Shown here: one piece after another, positions 34,841-46,333 of the stretch
How the letters are laid out: each line of letters starts with the position of its first letter
How positions within the stretch are numbered: the stretch's first letter is position 1
Assembly: GCA_948567375.1 (NCBI GenBank)
Contig: OX419759.1
Span: 8,462,744 to 8,526,743 of the forward strand
Reading direction: 5' to 3'
DNA from: Lunularia cruciata
Taxonomy: Eukaryota; Streptophyta; Marchantiopsida; Lunulariales; Lunulariaceae
Length of the DNA: 64,000 nt
The notes under the pieces: generated by a model
What the model saw: only the letters and a program-made list of their open reading frames with translations
Databases searched by the model: none
Told to the model about the DNA's origin: nothing
Translations under genes and position numbers: made by a program

Positions 34841-37800
34841 TATGAGTACATGTGGCATCCCATGATGCTTGAAGACATTATCAAAGTAGATTTGTGCTAA
34901 GGTTGGAGTATCCATGATATCAAAGGTTGGTGCCAAGTAGATTTGCTTTTACTTAGCTTATCCACAAACACCACGATTATTGTGTGTCCTTGCTTTGTCT
35001 TGGGCAAGGATGTGATGAGATCCAAGCTCACATGTTCCCATCAAGCGGATGGAATGGGGAGTGGTTGAAGGAGTCCACTCAATTTTTGGTTGCTAGCCTT
35101 GTTACATTGGCAGCTCTCGCACAATCAGAAAAACTCTTGAACATCTTGTGTCATGTTGGGCCACCACCATTGGCATTGGAGGGTACCTAAGGTCTTGTCC
35201 ACATCTATGTGAGTAGTTATTGGTAAATCATGGGCTTCTTGAAGATGCACAAGTCAGAGATTACCATTGGCTAGAACATAGATCCGGTCCTCATGGAATA
35301 GAAGGCCTTCCTTGAGGAGAAGGTGTTGTACTCCTTTTCACATGTTGTAAGACGACCATGTACCATTTGGAAGATGGGATATTGTTGTAGAATTGATCAA
35401 AACTTGTGTTGGACCTTTGAGTCAATTGATACTTTCATAATTGTTGCTATGATGAGAGGAAGAGACCTCAAATTAGGTCATCATGATAGAGAATCAAGGA
35501 TGACTTGGAACGAACCTAGTTTGTACTCAATTTTGATGTCAAACAATTGGAGTTGTTCTTCTTATGGATGATGTCAACTCTTCATGTGTTCCAAGTGTAA
35601 GGTCTGCAACAATGGTTTGTGATTAGTTTACATGATCACTTGTTTCCCCAAGAGATAATGCCTCTATACCTTGGTCGCATATACCATTGCAAGTTGTTCT
35701 TGATCTTGAGCAGAGTAATTTCTTTCAGCCGTATTTAGTTGGCAAGACACAAAGGCAATGGGATGTAGTTCATTTGGGAATTCCTGTTGCAACATGGCTC
35801 CAATTGCAAAGTTAGAAGCATCAAAATCAACCACATAGGGTAGTTGAAGATCATATGGTTGAAGAATAGGCCTTGAAGACACCATATGTTTCAACTTCTG
35901 GAATGGTTCTTCATGCTTCGTGGTCCATTGGAAGCTCAAGTTCTTCTCCAAGAGGTCAGTCAATGGTGCAGCCAAATGAGCATAATAATGGATGAACCAT
36001 TGGTAAAAACTAGCAAATCCATTAAATGCCCATAATTTTGTAGCATCCTTTGGAGTAGACTAATCAATAATGGCCTTGATTTTCTCTTCTTCCATCTTGT
36101 TCCCCTCTGATGAGATCTTATGACCAAAGAAGGTAACTTCCTTCTACCAAAAGACACTTTGAGTTCTTATAGTAAAATTTCCATTGTCATCTTAGGACTT
36201 CTCACACATGATTCATGTGGCCTGCCTTTGTCTTGCTGTAGATTAAGATATCATCCAAGAACACCACCACGTATCAATCCAATAGTCCATCCAACACCCA
36301 ATGCATCTGATCCATGAAGACTATTGGAGCATTAGTGAGCCCGAAAGGTAAAACTCTCCACTTGAAATGCCCATACCTTGTGCAAAAGGTAGTCTTTTGC
36401 ACATCCTCCTTATCAATGGGGATTTGCCAATAGTTGCTATGAAGATCTAACTTTGAAATTATCATGCTCCACTTGATTGATCAAGCAAGTCATTGATGTG
36501 AGGCAAGGGATATGCATTCTTCACTATTTTCTTATTGAGCCCACATCAATCAATACTGAAACAAAGTCCTCCATCCTTCTTTGGAACAAATAGTACCAGT
36601 GCTGTCCAAGGAGAGGTATTGTGTCATATGAAATCCTTCTCCAACAACTTCATAAATGTTGTTTGCAACTCATCCACTCCTTTGGTGAGAGTCAATAGAT
36701 TGGTCTACTCACTAGAGTACTCCTTGGTAATAACTCAATCTTGAAGGGCATACCACAATCGGAGTGTAATCCCTTTGGCAGATCATTCGGAAACATGTCC
36801 GTAAACTCCTGAAGTATCTGATCAACCATTGCTTGATGAGGTTCTTGGCACTCCTCAGATTGTCCTTGTGCAATTGGCTTGATCCATACCGCAAAAATAG
36901 ACTTATCTTCTTCCAAAGCTCGCTTCACTAAGAAACTTCCTATCTAGGGAATCATCTTTCTTCAAAGCTTGCTCCATGACTGCTTTCCTAGTAAACTTCC
37001 CATCTTGGGACTCACCCCCCTTCGAGGCTTGCTCTATGGCTACCTTCTTGATAAACTTCCCATCCTAAGACTGACTATTTTTAGGTATCTTACTCAGGGG
37101 TGCCAAATAACCTAATTTCTACCTTAATGTTGTACTTGAATTTGTCGTTGGGTTCAATCAAATTGAACCTTATGATATTCAAGCCAAGGTAGTCATAGAA
37201 TAACATCACAATATAGAGGTGCCACTATAAAACTCATACACTCCAAATACTCATTCCCAATCTTGAAGGTAACAGGATGCAAGGTACAGAATGCAGATGC
37301 CTTTCTACCATCTTGGCTCAAAATCTCCTATTGGGATTCCTTGTTTCCCTAATCATTCCGCTCCACAAAATCCATCTAGGCAACTTGTTGAGGTCGCACA
37401 TTCTTGAGTGGACATTCAGCAATGTGATGTCCCAATTGGTGATAATGAAACAACCACCATTTTGTCATAATTTCTCTCTATTTACAATGCCAAGTGGTCT
37501 CCGTTGAATGGCATCAATCTCCAATAGTGCCGGCTCCTCCACCCGTGTGTAGTGTATTGGTAGGTTTTGTGGAGGTCAAGGTCAAGATCAAGTTGTTGCA
37601 ACCAAGGAATCAAAACATTTGGCCAACCACATGGCTTCCTCCAAGTGTTGTGGCTCTTGCATGGTTACCTTTAATTTGGTTCTTGACTTCAAGCCCCTCA
37701 CAAATTGATCTTGAGATTCACCTTCCAATATATATGGAATTTGCATGATGGTGTTTTGGAATTGTGTGATGTAACTTCTTATATAGTCAACTCTGCCAAC

Positions 37801-38492
37801 CTATCCCGTGCAACTTGTGTGGTATTTATAGCTTGGAACCAACTAATTATTGCACTCTTGAATTTTTCACACGTCAAGATTGGTGTAACAATTTTTTGTT
37901 AAGCTTGCTCTGCTCAGAATCTCCACCATAGCTTTGCTACTCCATCCAATTGACTAGAAACCAAGAGTATCTTTTTTTTCTCATTTTGTAGATTAGTAGT
38001 TTCAAAATAACGTTCACAGTCAAACACAAAATTCTCCATTGCACCCAAGAGATTCTTGCCTTTAAATACCTTGGGTTTAGGAAATCGGATTTGATCTTCT
38101 CCTTCTCGAATTGGTACTCTCTCTATGTGATCTTGTCATTGAAGATCTCATTCATCCAACAATCAAGTAAGGTGCTTGATTTGTTGTTGCATAGCAAGGC
38201 TAACATCAGCATTGCCACCAAGGTTGATACTCTATCATGCCACCCCTAATCTATCTAATTAATTAACACATAGAAGAAACACATCCACCATTCTGCAAAG
38301 GCTACAATCGGAAGCACCAAGGGTTCCTTAGATATGGTGATCATAAGCAAAATATCTTGTCCAAAGTGTGAGGTGATGAATTGGGTGAAACGATGCTTGG
38401 GTAGTACTTGGACGCAGAAATACCAATGGTTTGGTGGAAGTGGATTTGGTGTTCCATAAATTCCATCCATCCCATTCATGCTCTGATACCAA
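34841..38492 (-). pseudogene. A2 gag-pol (gag, protease remnant, RT, RNase H, integrase zinc region)
   Basis: Minus-strand pieces in order. Gag runs about 38230-37340, with the knuckle near 37430 and a TAG in place of Gln close to its end. The gag/pol overlap has GGGAAAC at 37343-37349. A deletion of about 200 bases near 37317 removes the protease active site. The linker repeats lie at 36920-37080. The RT start is at 36692-36928 and the RT core at 36274-36465 ([22 protein letters not shown]). RNase H is at 35664-35975 ([26 protein letters not shown]), with the integrase zinc region at about 35010-35250. Many stops; no domain is intact. Confidence 0.85.
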
Positions 38493-38905
38493 TGTAAAAG
38501 ACTGAGATCAAGTAGAGAAATAGGAGAATGGAAGCTCACATTGGGACTCTTGAATGAGCAAAAACTCTGAATACCTAACATGAGCTTTGGCTTTGGTATT
38601 TATAGGTAGTATACAAGGCCCTTGAGAAATTTCTCAAGAAGTTTCCTTGAGTTGTTTTCTTAGAGTGCAAGCCAAGTTACCCAGGAAGCTTCTCAAGAAG
38701 CTTCATTCTAGAAGCCACCTACTTGGCATGCAAGCTAAGCTTGTTGGAAGCTTCTAGAAGCTACCTGCTCAGGGTGCAAGTTAAGTTAGTCAAGAAGTTT
38801 CCCAAAAAGCTTCCTAGATACTTTTAGAATATTTTGGGGCTAATTTGGCTTATTCTCTACTTTGTTAGCCTAATTAACTACATTGTTAAACTACATATTG
38901 TTACA
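38493..38905 (-). repeat. A2 5' LTR
   Basis: 413 bp, TGTAAAAG to TTGTTACA on the plus strand. A three-unit heat-shock-like site GAAgcTTCtaGAA is at 38757-38769; other sites are decayed. The TATA box (reverse) is near 38598. Confidence 0.93.
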
Positions 38906-39300
38906 ACTCCAATATACTCAATACTCCTATAAACTCAAGCCCCAAACTACTCAATACTCCAATGCCCAAAGCAGCACCTTGTCTTTATTATATAGCAAAG
39001 AGAATTCACTCAAAGGGAGCTACATCCTTGGACCAAATACATGGATTGGTTAATAAACACCAATCCATGTTAGCAAGCTCCACCCTTAAATTAGCTACAT
39101 GGGTTGATGATAAGTTGATCCTTGTCTTTTTGGTTGGTCAAACAAGTTTGACCAAAGGGGATCTTTGGGAGATCTTCCTATAAGAAGCTCAAAACACCAT
39201 GGAGAAGGTACCATTGGAAAGATCTCAAGGAGACAAAAAAGTGGGGGAGGAGGAGAGGAGGGCAGAGAAGGAAATGACTTTTCTCCCCTAGAGGGAGAGG
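38906..39300. repeat. C1: right piece of a family C LTR
   Basis: After the A2 target duplication the sequence again matches C LTRs. CTTGTCTTTATTATATAGCA (about 38979) corresponds to 41402 and 54802. The similarity continues through GGTTGGTCAAACAAG to about 39180, then weakens. The far end is not found, so C1 may be truncated. Confidence 0.65.
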
Positions 39301-39963
39301 AATTTCTCCATCCATATTGTGGGACATCCTCATAAGGACTCCCTACTCATATTCTTGATGTTGTTGCAACTTTCCTACAACATGGATCCATCCACAAGAC
39401 TCCAATCCCATAGCAAGAATTCCATTTTCCTTTTTTGGATATAGTCAATTGGGCAATATAATCCACACTTGGAAATCTTAAGAGGTTTGCTCAAGATTTT
39501 GACCTCCTTGCCTCTTTTTACTTTGATTCCACTCTCAAGAGTTTGTTCCTACTTAATTGAATATTCAATTTTGTATGATAATGCAATTCCAACTCCATTT
39601 TACAATTTGCAACTTGAGCTCTTGATAGTGTCAACAAAATTTGGCAGTGATGGAAAGTGCTTGCATGGCATCATAGGAGATGGTGGTCAAGGATAGAGAA
39701 ATGAAAGAGGTAGAAAAGTAAAAGTGAAATGTAGAAATATTCACCTCAAATGTGAAGTTGGCCTTTTTTTAGCCCTAACAAGGCAAGGTCTATCCTTCTT
39801 CCATCATAGCAATTGGTGAAGGATTGTGATTGTATGTTGCACACATGAGACCAGGCGCAAAACAATTATTGATGGCTCTTTGGCCGCACATGCATCTTTT
39901 TGCATGATCTTAAGAGAAGGCAAAAATTGGTGGAGTTTTGTATTTGTTAGAAAGTAGTCACGA
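39301..39963. other. Unassigned sequence left of A3
   Basis: No gene recognised. The two sides of A3 (39963 and 46334) were joined before insertion. Flanking pentamers CACGA and TACGG agree at three positions and could be a decayed target duplication. Confidence 0.5.
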
Positions 39964-40389
39964 TGTAAAAGACCAAATCCGACGAGAGAAATAGGAGAAT
40001 GGAAACTCACATTAGGACACTTGAATGAGGGAAAACTCTAAATGCCTAGCATGAGCTTTGGCTTTGGTATTTATAGGTAGCATACAAGGCCTTTGAGAAG
40101 CTTCTCAAGAAGCTTCCTCAAGCCACTTTCTTAGAGTGCAAGCCAAGTTAACTAGGAAGCTTCTCAAGAAGCTTCCTTCTAGAAGCCGCCTACTTGGCGT
40201 GCAAGCTAAGCTAGTTGGAAGCTTCTAGAAGCTTCCTTCTAGAAGCTACTTACTTGAGATGCAAGCTAAGCTAGCCGAGAAGCTTTCCAAGAAGCGTCAT
40301 AGGTACTTCTGGAATATTCTAGGCTAATTTTTCTTATGCGCTATTTCGTAAGCCCGACTAACTTTGTCACTAAACTCCATATTGTTACA
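39964..40389 (-). repeat. A3 3' LTR
   Basis: 426 bp, TGTAAAAG to TTGTTACA. It keeps the four-unit heat-shock-like site GAAgcTTCtaGAAgcTTC at 40218-40235 and the three-unit TTCtgGAAtaTTC at 40307-40319; the TATA box (reverse) is near 40070. Confidence 0.95.
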
Positions 40390-41327
40390 TATTCCCCACC
40401 GCTAGTTGGTGACGTCCTCATTGCCAATGAAGCTTTGAATTCCTAGATGGCCATCTGTGCATTTTGGAGGTGAGAAAGAGGTTCCTATGTGGCATCATGA
40501 AGGAGATACCCTTTCCAAAGGACCTTGTACTTTGTATGTTGGCGACGGCCTTGTTGAATATAGCAATCCGCAAGGATAAGATCAAATTTGTACTCCCCAT
40601 GATCATTGATAGGGATAGGAAGAGGGAGAGGTTGGACACGAGAGGAAAAGGAATAGCGATTAGGAACAAAGGGTTTCAACTTGGAAACATGAAAGACAAG
40701 ATGGATATGCATGTGACAAGGCAAGGCAAGTCGATAAGCAACAGGAGAGACAATTTGGGTGATATCAAAGGGTCCTATCCAATTAGGGGCAAGTTTACAA
40801 ACTTGGGTTTCAAGTAGGAGAAGGAGGTTACCAGAGGATAGCATGACTTTATCATTGATTTCAAAGGTGAGATCACGACGATGGTGGTCCGCATTATTGT
40901 TTTTGGCAATTCTGAGCAACAAGGAGGTGAGACTTGGCTTGTTGGAGAGATTGGGATATAGTGGTCAAGAATGTGGAAGTATGAGGAAACTAAGATGGAG
41001 GGGGGGAGCAAGAAGAGAATATGGAACAAGCGGATCTTGGCCAAAATTGAGAAAGAAAGGAGAAAATCCGATGCTTGCCTATTTGGAATTGTTGTAGGCA
41101 AATTCTGCTACTGCAAGACATTTATCCTAATTGGCATGGTGGACATTGACAAAGGCACACAACATATCTTCCAATGTACAATTTTCACGTTTGGTTTGTC
41201 TATCATTTTGAGGATGATAGGCCGTGGACAAAGCAAGCTTGGTGCCGAGTATCTGGAAAAGTGCTTGCCAAAACTTCTCGGTAAATTGAGGATCACGGTC
41301 GGAGATGAGTACACATGGCATCCTATG
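40390..41327 (-). pseudogene. A3 integrase core end and chromodomain
   Basis: From 41327 downward: LISDRDPQFTEKFWQAL, then HPQNDRQTKREN, with Lys (AAA at 41190-41192) at the third catalytic acid, as in A1. The middle part (40775-41101) is frameshifted. The chromodomain segment is 40485-40922, with EYKFDLILADCYIQ and YKVLWKGYLLHDAT; the following Trp codon is TAG. The tail crosses into the LTR. Confidence 0.85.
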
Positions 41328-42064
41328 TGTAATACTCCAAGGACAAGAGAAGAGAGAGAAAAACAACTTACACACTCAACATTCGGTGCCCCAAAGGAGC
41401 ATCTTCTCTTTATTATATAGACAAAGAGGATTTCCTCCAAGGAAGCTCCACCATAGGATTAGGCACACAGATAGGTGACCTGTCAGAAAGCTCCACCCTT
41501 GGATTATTTACTTGGATGGGTGACATGTCATTTTAGGTCCTATCTGGTTGGTCAAACAAGCTTTGACCTTAGGGAATCTTTTAGGGAATCTTCCTATAGG
41601 AGTCTCAGAATCACGTAAGGTACCATTGGAAAGCTCTTGACAAGAAAAACCAAGGGGGAGGGAAGGCCCTACTTTTTCCCATTTGAGGGAGGGGATTAAG
41701 CACGTTTTTGAGGCCTAATTTATCCGTTTAGGCCTCCAAAATTGCCTTCAAAGATTTCAGGCATATTTTGGTTCCTACTCGATTAGTAGAAGTCCCCTTT
41801 TGGTGATACCTCTTTTTGATCTGTTTAGTCCATCATGTGTAACATCCTTCTAGATGTTACTAAACCAATTCTCACCTTTAAATCATATGTCTAACTATTG
41901 GTTCTAAGGTTCTCAAGTCTATTTCGGTTTCTGCTCTATTAGTAGAAGTACTCTTTTGGTAATACTTCTATCTGATCTACTTTGACCATCATGTATAACA
42001 TCATTCTAGATTTTACCAAAACAAATTTCACATCTAGATCATATGGCTAGCTCTTGGTGTTACA
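41328..42064. repeat. C2: family C solo LTR nested in A3 integrase
   Basis: 737 bp, TGTAATACTCC to GGTGTTACA, with a perfect 5-bp target duplication CTATG (41323-41327 and 42065-42069). A3 integrase text resumes exactly on the other side. Within the LTR a ~156-bp unit is tandemly duplicated (about 41755-41910 and 41911-42064); the single form is seen in C3. No internal element sequence adjoins, so recombination between LTRs removed the body. Confidence 0.92.
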
Positions 42065-42069
42065 CTATG

Positions 42070-44764
42070 ATGTTTGAAAACATTGTTGAAGTAGATTTGT
42101 GCTAAGGTTGGAGCATCCATGGTATCACAGGTTGGTGCCAAGTGGATTTGCTTATTAAGCTTATCCAAAAACACCACAATTGCAGCGTGTCCTTGTTTTG
42201 TCTTTGGCAAGGATGTGATAAGATCCAAGCTCACATGCTCCCAGCGAGCAGATGGAACACTCGGCTTTTGGTTGAAGGAGTCCACTTGGCTTTTGGTTGC
42301 TGGCCTTGTTACGTTGGCAGCTCTCACACAATCAGACAAATTCTTGAACATCTTGTGTCATGTTGGGCAAACACCATTGATGTTGGAGGGTACCCAAGGT
42401 CTTGTCCACACCCATGTGACCAGCAATGGGTAAATCATGGGCTTCTTGAAGGTGCACAAGTCGAAGATCACCTTTAGTTGGAACATAGATCCGTTCCTCA
42501 TGGAATAAATGACACTCCTTGATGGAGAAGGTGTTGTTCTCCTTATCACATGCTGTAAGGCAACCATGTACCATTTAGAAGAAGGAATCTTGGTGTAGAG
42601 TTGACTAAAACTTGTTTTGGACCTTAGAGTCAACTAACACTGTTGAAATTCCCATTGTGATGAGAGGAAAAGACTTCAAATCAGGTCATTGTGATAAAGC
42701 ATCAAGGATGACATGGAACCGACCTGGTTTGTACTCAAGTTTGATGTCATATAGTTGAAGTTGTTCCTCCCATCAATGATGTCGACTCTTCATGTGCTCC
42801 AAGTGTAAGGTCTGCAACAATGGTTTGTGATCAATTTGCATGATCACTTGTTTCCCCAAGAGGTAATGCCTCCATACCTTGGTGGCGTATACCATTGCAA
42901 GTTGTTCTCAATCTCAAGCAGAGTAGTTTTTTTTAGCCATATTGAGTTGTCAAGACACAAAGGCAATGGGATGGAGTCCATCTCGGAATTCTTGTTGCAG
43001 CACGGCTCCAATTGCAAAGTTAGAAGCATCAAAATCAACCACACAGGGTAGTTGAGGATCATATGGTTGAAGAATGGGTCTTGAAGACACCATATGATTT
43101 AACTTCTAGAATGCTTCTTCATGCTTGGTGGTCCACTGCATGCTCAAGTTCTTTCCCAAGAGGTTAGTCAATGGTGCATCCACATGAGCATAATGAACCG
43201 TGAACCGTTGGTAAAAACTGGCCAATCCATTGAATGCCCGTACTTTTGTAGCATCCTTCGGGGTAGGCCAATCAATAATGGCCTTGATTTTCTCTTCTTC
43301 CATCTTGATCCCCTCTGATGAGATCTTATGACCCAAGAAGGTAACCTCCTTCTACCAAAAGGTACACTTTGACTTCTTGTAGTAAAATTTCCATTGTCGT
43401 AGTCATCTTAGAACTTCTCGCACATGATTCACGTGTTTCGCCTTTGTCTTGCTATAGATTAAGTTATCATCCAAGAACACCACCATGGACCAATCCAATA
43501 GTCTATCCAACACCCGATGCATATGATCCATGAAGACTGCTAGAGCATTAGTGAGTCCGAAAGGTAGAACTCTCCACTCAAAATGCCCATACCTTGTGCA
43601 AAAGGTAGTCTTTTGCACATCCTCTCTATCAATAGAAATTTGCCAATAGCCGTTACAAAGATCCAGCTTGGAAAAATAGCATGTTCCACTTAGTTGATCA
43701 AGCAAGTCATTGATCCGAGGCAAGGGATATGCATTCTTCATGGTTTGCTTATTGAGCCCATGATAATCAATACGGAAATGAAGTTCTCCATCCTTCTTTG
43801 GAACAAATAATACTAGTGCTCCCCAAGGAGAGGTACTATGTTGTATGAAGTCCTTCTCCAACAACTCTATAAGTTCTTTTTGCAACTCCTCCAACTCCTT
43901 TGGTGAGAGCCGATAGATCAGTCTACTCACTAGAGTACTCCTTGGCAATAGCTCGATCTTGAAGGGCATACCTTGATCGGAGGGTAATCCCTTTCGCAGA
44001 TCATCCAGTAACATGTCCGCAAACTCCTTAACTATCTGATCAACCATTGCTTGATGAGGCTCTTGGCCCTCCATAGATTGTTCTTGTGCAATCTGCTTGA
44101 TCCACACCGTGAATATAGACTTATCTTCCTCCAAAGCTTGCTCTATGGCTGCTTTACTAATAAACTTCCCTTCTAGAGACTCATCTCTCTTCCAAGCTTA
44201 CTCATTGGTTGCCTTCTTGGCAAACTTCCCATCTTGGGACTCATCTCACTGCCAGGTTTGCTCTATGGCTACCTTCTCAACAAACTTCCCATCTTAGGAG
44301 TGATGATTCTTAGATGTCTTACTCAGAGGTGCCAGACAACCTAATCGGAAATTCTTACCTTGGTGTTGTACTTGAATTTGGCATCGGGTCCAATCAAATT
44401 GAACCTTATGATATTCAAGCCAAGGTAGACCAGTGTAGAGGTGCCACTACAAACCTCATACACTCCAAATACTCCTTCTCAATCTTGAAGGTAACAGGAT
44501 GCAAGGTGCGGAATGTAGAACCCTTTCTACCATCTGCCATCATCAAACTACTTCCAATCACTTGCTTGATAGGAATACCCAATTCCTTTGCTACTTGCAT
44601 AGACATGCAATTCCCTAAACTTCTAGAATCAACCAAAATCCTACAACCCCGATTAAATATCGTACTTTGCAAGTGAAACAACCTTGCATAGGTTGAGCCT
44701 TCAATCCCATTGGAACTAATCAAGCTCCCAATAGGCGGCTCAAAATCTCCTATTGGGATTCTTC
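42070..44764 (-). pseudogene. pol: A3 pol (protease, RT, RNase H, integrase start)
   Basis: Protease is at 44415-44723, with ILVDSRSLGN: again Arg in place of the Gly of D-S/T-G, as in A1. Linker repeats lie at 44120-44300. RT is at 43403-44134, with [25 protein letters not shown] and VVFLDDNLIYS (the FLDD motif is present, Ile after DD is Asn), continuing at 43106-43336. RNase H is at 42844-43062, broken after it, and the integrase zinc region and core start at 42034-42574 with LDLITSLPKTKQGHAA. About six frame breaks. Confidence 0.9.
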
Positions 44765-45655
44765 ATTTCCCTGATGATTCCGCTCCACAACCTCCACCTA
44801 GGCAACTTGTCGAGGTTGTCCATTCTTGAGTGGACATTCAGCAATGCAATGCCCCAATTGGCGACAATAAAAACAACCACCATTTTGTCATAGTTTCTCT
44901 TTGTTTCCCATGCCAAGTGGTCTTCATTGAATGTTATCAATCTCCATTGGTGTTGGCTCCTCCACTTGTGTGTAGTGTATTGGTAGGCTATGTGGAGGTC
45001 GAGGTTGAGGCCAAGTTGTTGCCACCAAGGAATCAAAACGTTGAGCCAACCGCATAGCTTCCTCCAAGTGTTGTGGCTCTTGCATGGTTACCTCTAATTT
45101 GGTTCTCGCCTTCAAACCCCTCACGAATCAATCTAGAGCTTCACCTTCCAATATATCTAGAATTTGCATGATAGTGTTTTTGAACTGCATGATGTAACTT
45201 CTTACAAAGCCAATTTATTTCAACTCTGCCAACTTATCCGGTGCAACTCATGTGGCATTTATAGCTTGGAACCGACTAATTATTGTGCTCTTGAATTCTG
45301 TCCATGTCAAGATTGGTGCAACCATTTGTCGTTCAGCTTGCTCCACTCAAAATCTCCACCATAGCTTTGCTACTCCATCCAATTGGCTAGAAGCCAAGAG
45401 AATCTATTTTTGCTCATCTTGTAGATTGGTAGCTTCAAAATAACGTTCACAATCAAACACAAAATTCTCCATTGCACTCATAAGATTCTTGCCTTCAAAT
45501 ACCTTGGGTTTAGGGAATCTGATCCAATCTTCTCCTTCTCAAATTGGTACACTCTCCACCTGCTCTTGTCGTTGAAGATCTCGTTCATCCAACAATCAAG
45601 TAAGGTGCTCAATTTGTTGTTGCATAGCAAGGATAACATCGAGTATTGCCGCCAT
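44750..45655 (-). pseudogene. gag: A3 gag
   Basis: Start ATG at 45655 (minus), stop TAG at 44750-44752, the same ends as A1 gag. It keeps CGA where A1 has the first TGA (14044). The zinc knuckle lies near 44850-44890. GGGAAAT (minus; 44765-44771) sits at the gag/pol overlap, followed by TGA in the -1 frame as in A1. Frameshifts and stops interrupt the capsid part. Confidence 0.85.
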
Positions 45656-45929
45656 GGTTGCTATTCTATCACACCACTCTTAATCTATCTAATTAACTAA
45701 CACATAGAAATAGCACGTCCACCATTCTCCATAAGTTACAACCGGAAGCACCAAGGGTTCCTCAGATATGGTGATCATATGCAAAAAATCTTGTCCAAAG
45801 TGTGAGGCGACAAATTTTGTGAAAGAATGCTTGGGTAGTATTTGGATGCAAAAATCCCAATGGTTTGGTGGAAGTGGATTTGGTGGTCCATAAATTCCAT
45901 CCATCCCATTCCTGCTCTATGGATACCAA

Positions 45930-46333
45930 TGTAAAAGACCGAATCCGAGGAGAAAAATAGGAGAATGGAAACTCACATTGTGACACTTGATTGAGGGAAA
46001 ACTCCAAATACCTAGCATGAGCTTTGGCTTTGGTATTTATAGGTAGCATACAAGGCCTTTGAGAAGCTTCCTCAAGCGGCTTTCTTAGAGTGCAAGCCAA
46101 GTTAACTAGGAAGCTTCTCAAGTAGCTTCCTTCTAGAAGTCGTCTACTTGGCGTGCAAGCTAAGCTAGCTGGAAGCTTCCTTCTAGAAGCTACTTACTTG
46201 AGGTGCAAGCTAAGCTAGCCGGGAAGCTTTCCAAGAAGCTTCATAGATACTTCCGGAATATTCTAGGCTAATTTTTCTTATGTGCTACTTTGTAAGCCCA
46301 ACTAACTTTGTCGTTAAACTCCATATTGTTACA
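45930..46333 (-). repeat. A3 5' LTR
   Basis: 404 bp. Compared with the 3' LTR it lacks about 20 bases inside the four-unit heat-shock-like site. The three-unit TTCcgGAAtaTTC is kept at 46251-46263. Confidence 0.93.

Larger units (their letters stand above)
32875..38905 (-). mobile_element. A2: chromodomain gypsy element, minus strand
   Basis: Second family A copy. LTRs are at 38493-38905 (5') and 32875-33234 (3'), with a perfect 5-bp target duplication ACTCC (32870-32874 and 38906-38910). The primer site TTGGTATCAGAGC (reverse) adjoins 38493. A family B solo LTR of about 694 bp sits inside integrase. Internal domains are all recognisable but heavily broken, and the two LTRs are much more diverged than those of A1, so A2 is older. 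Confidence 0.93.
39964..46333 (-). mobile_element. A3: chromodomain gypsy element, minus strand
   Basis: Third family A copy, 6370 bp including a nested 737-bp family C solo LTR. LTRs are at 45930-46333 (5') and 39964-40389 (3'). All internal domains are present with stops and frameshifts. The primer site next to the 5' LTR is interrupted by a short insertion. It is the best sibling for reading the changes in A1. Confidence 0.93.
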
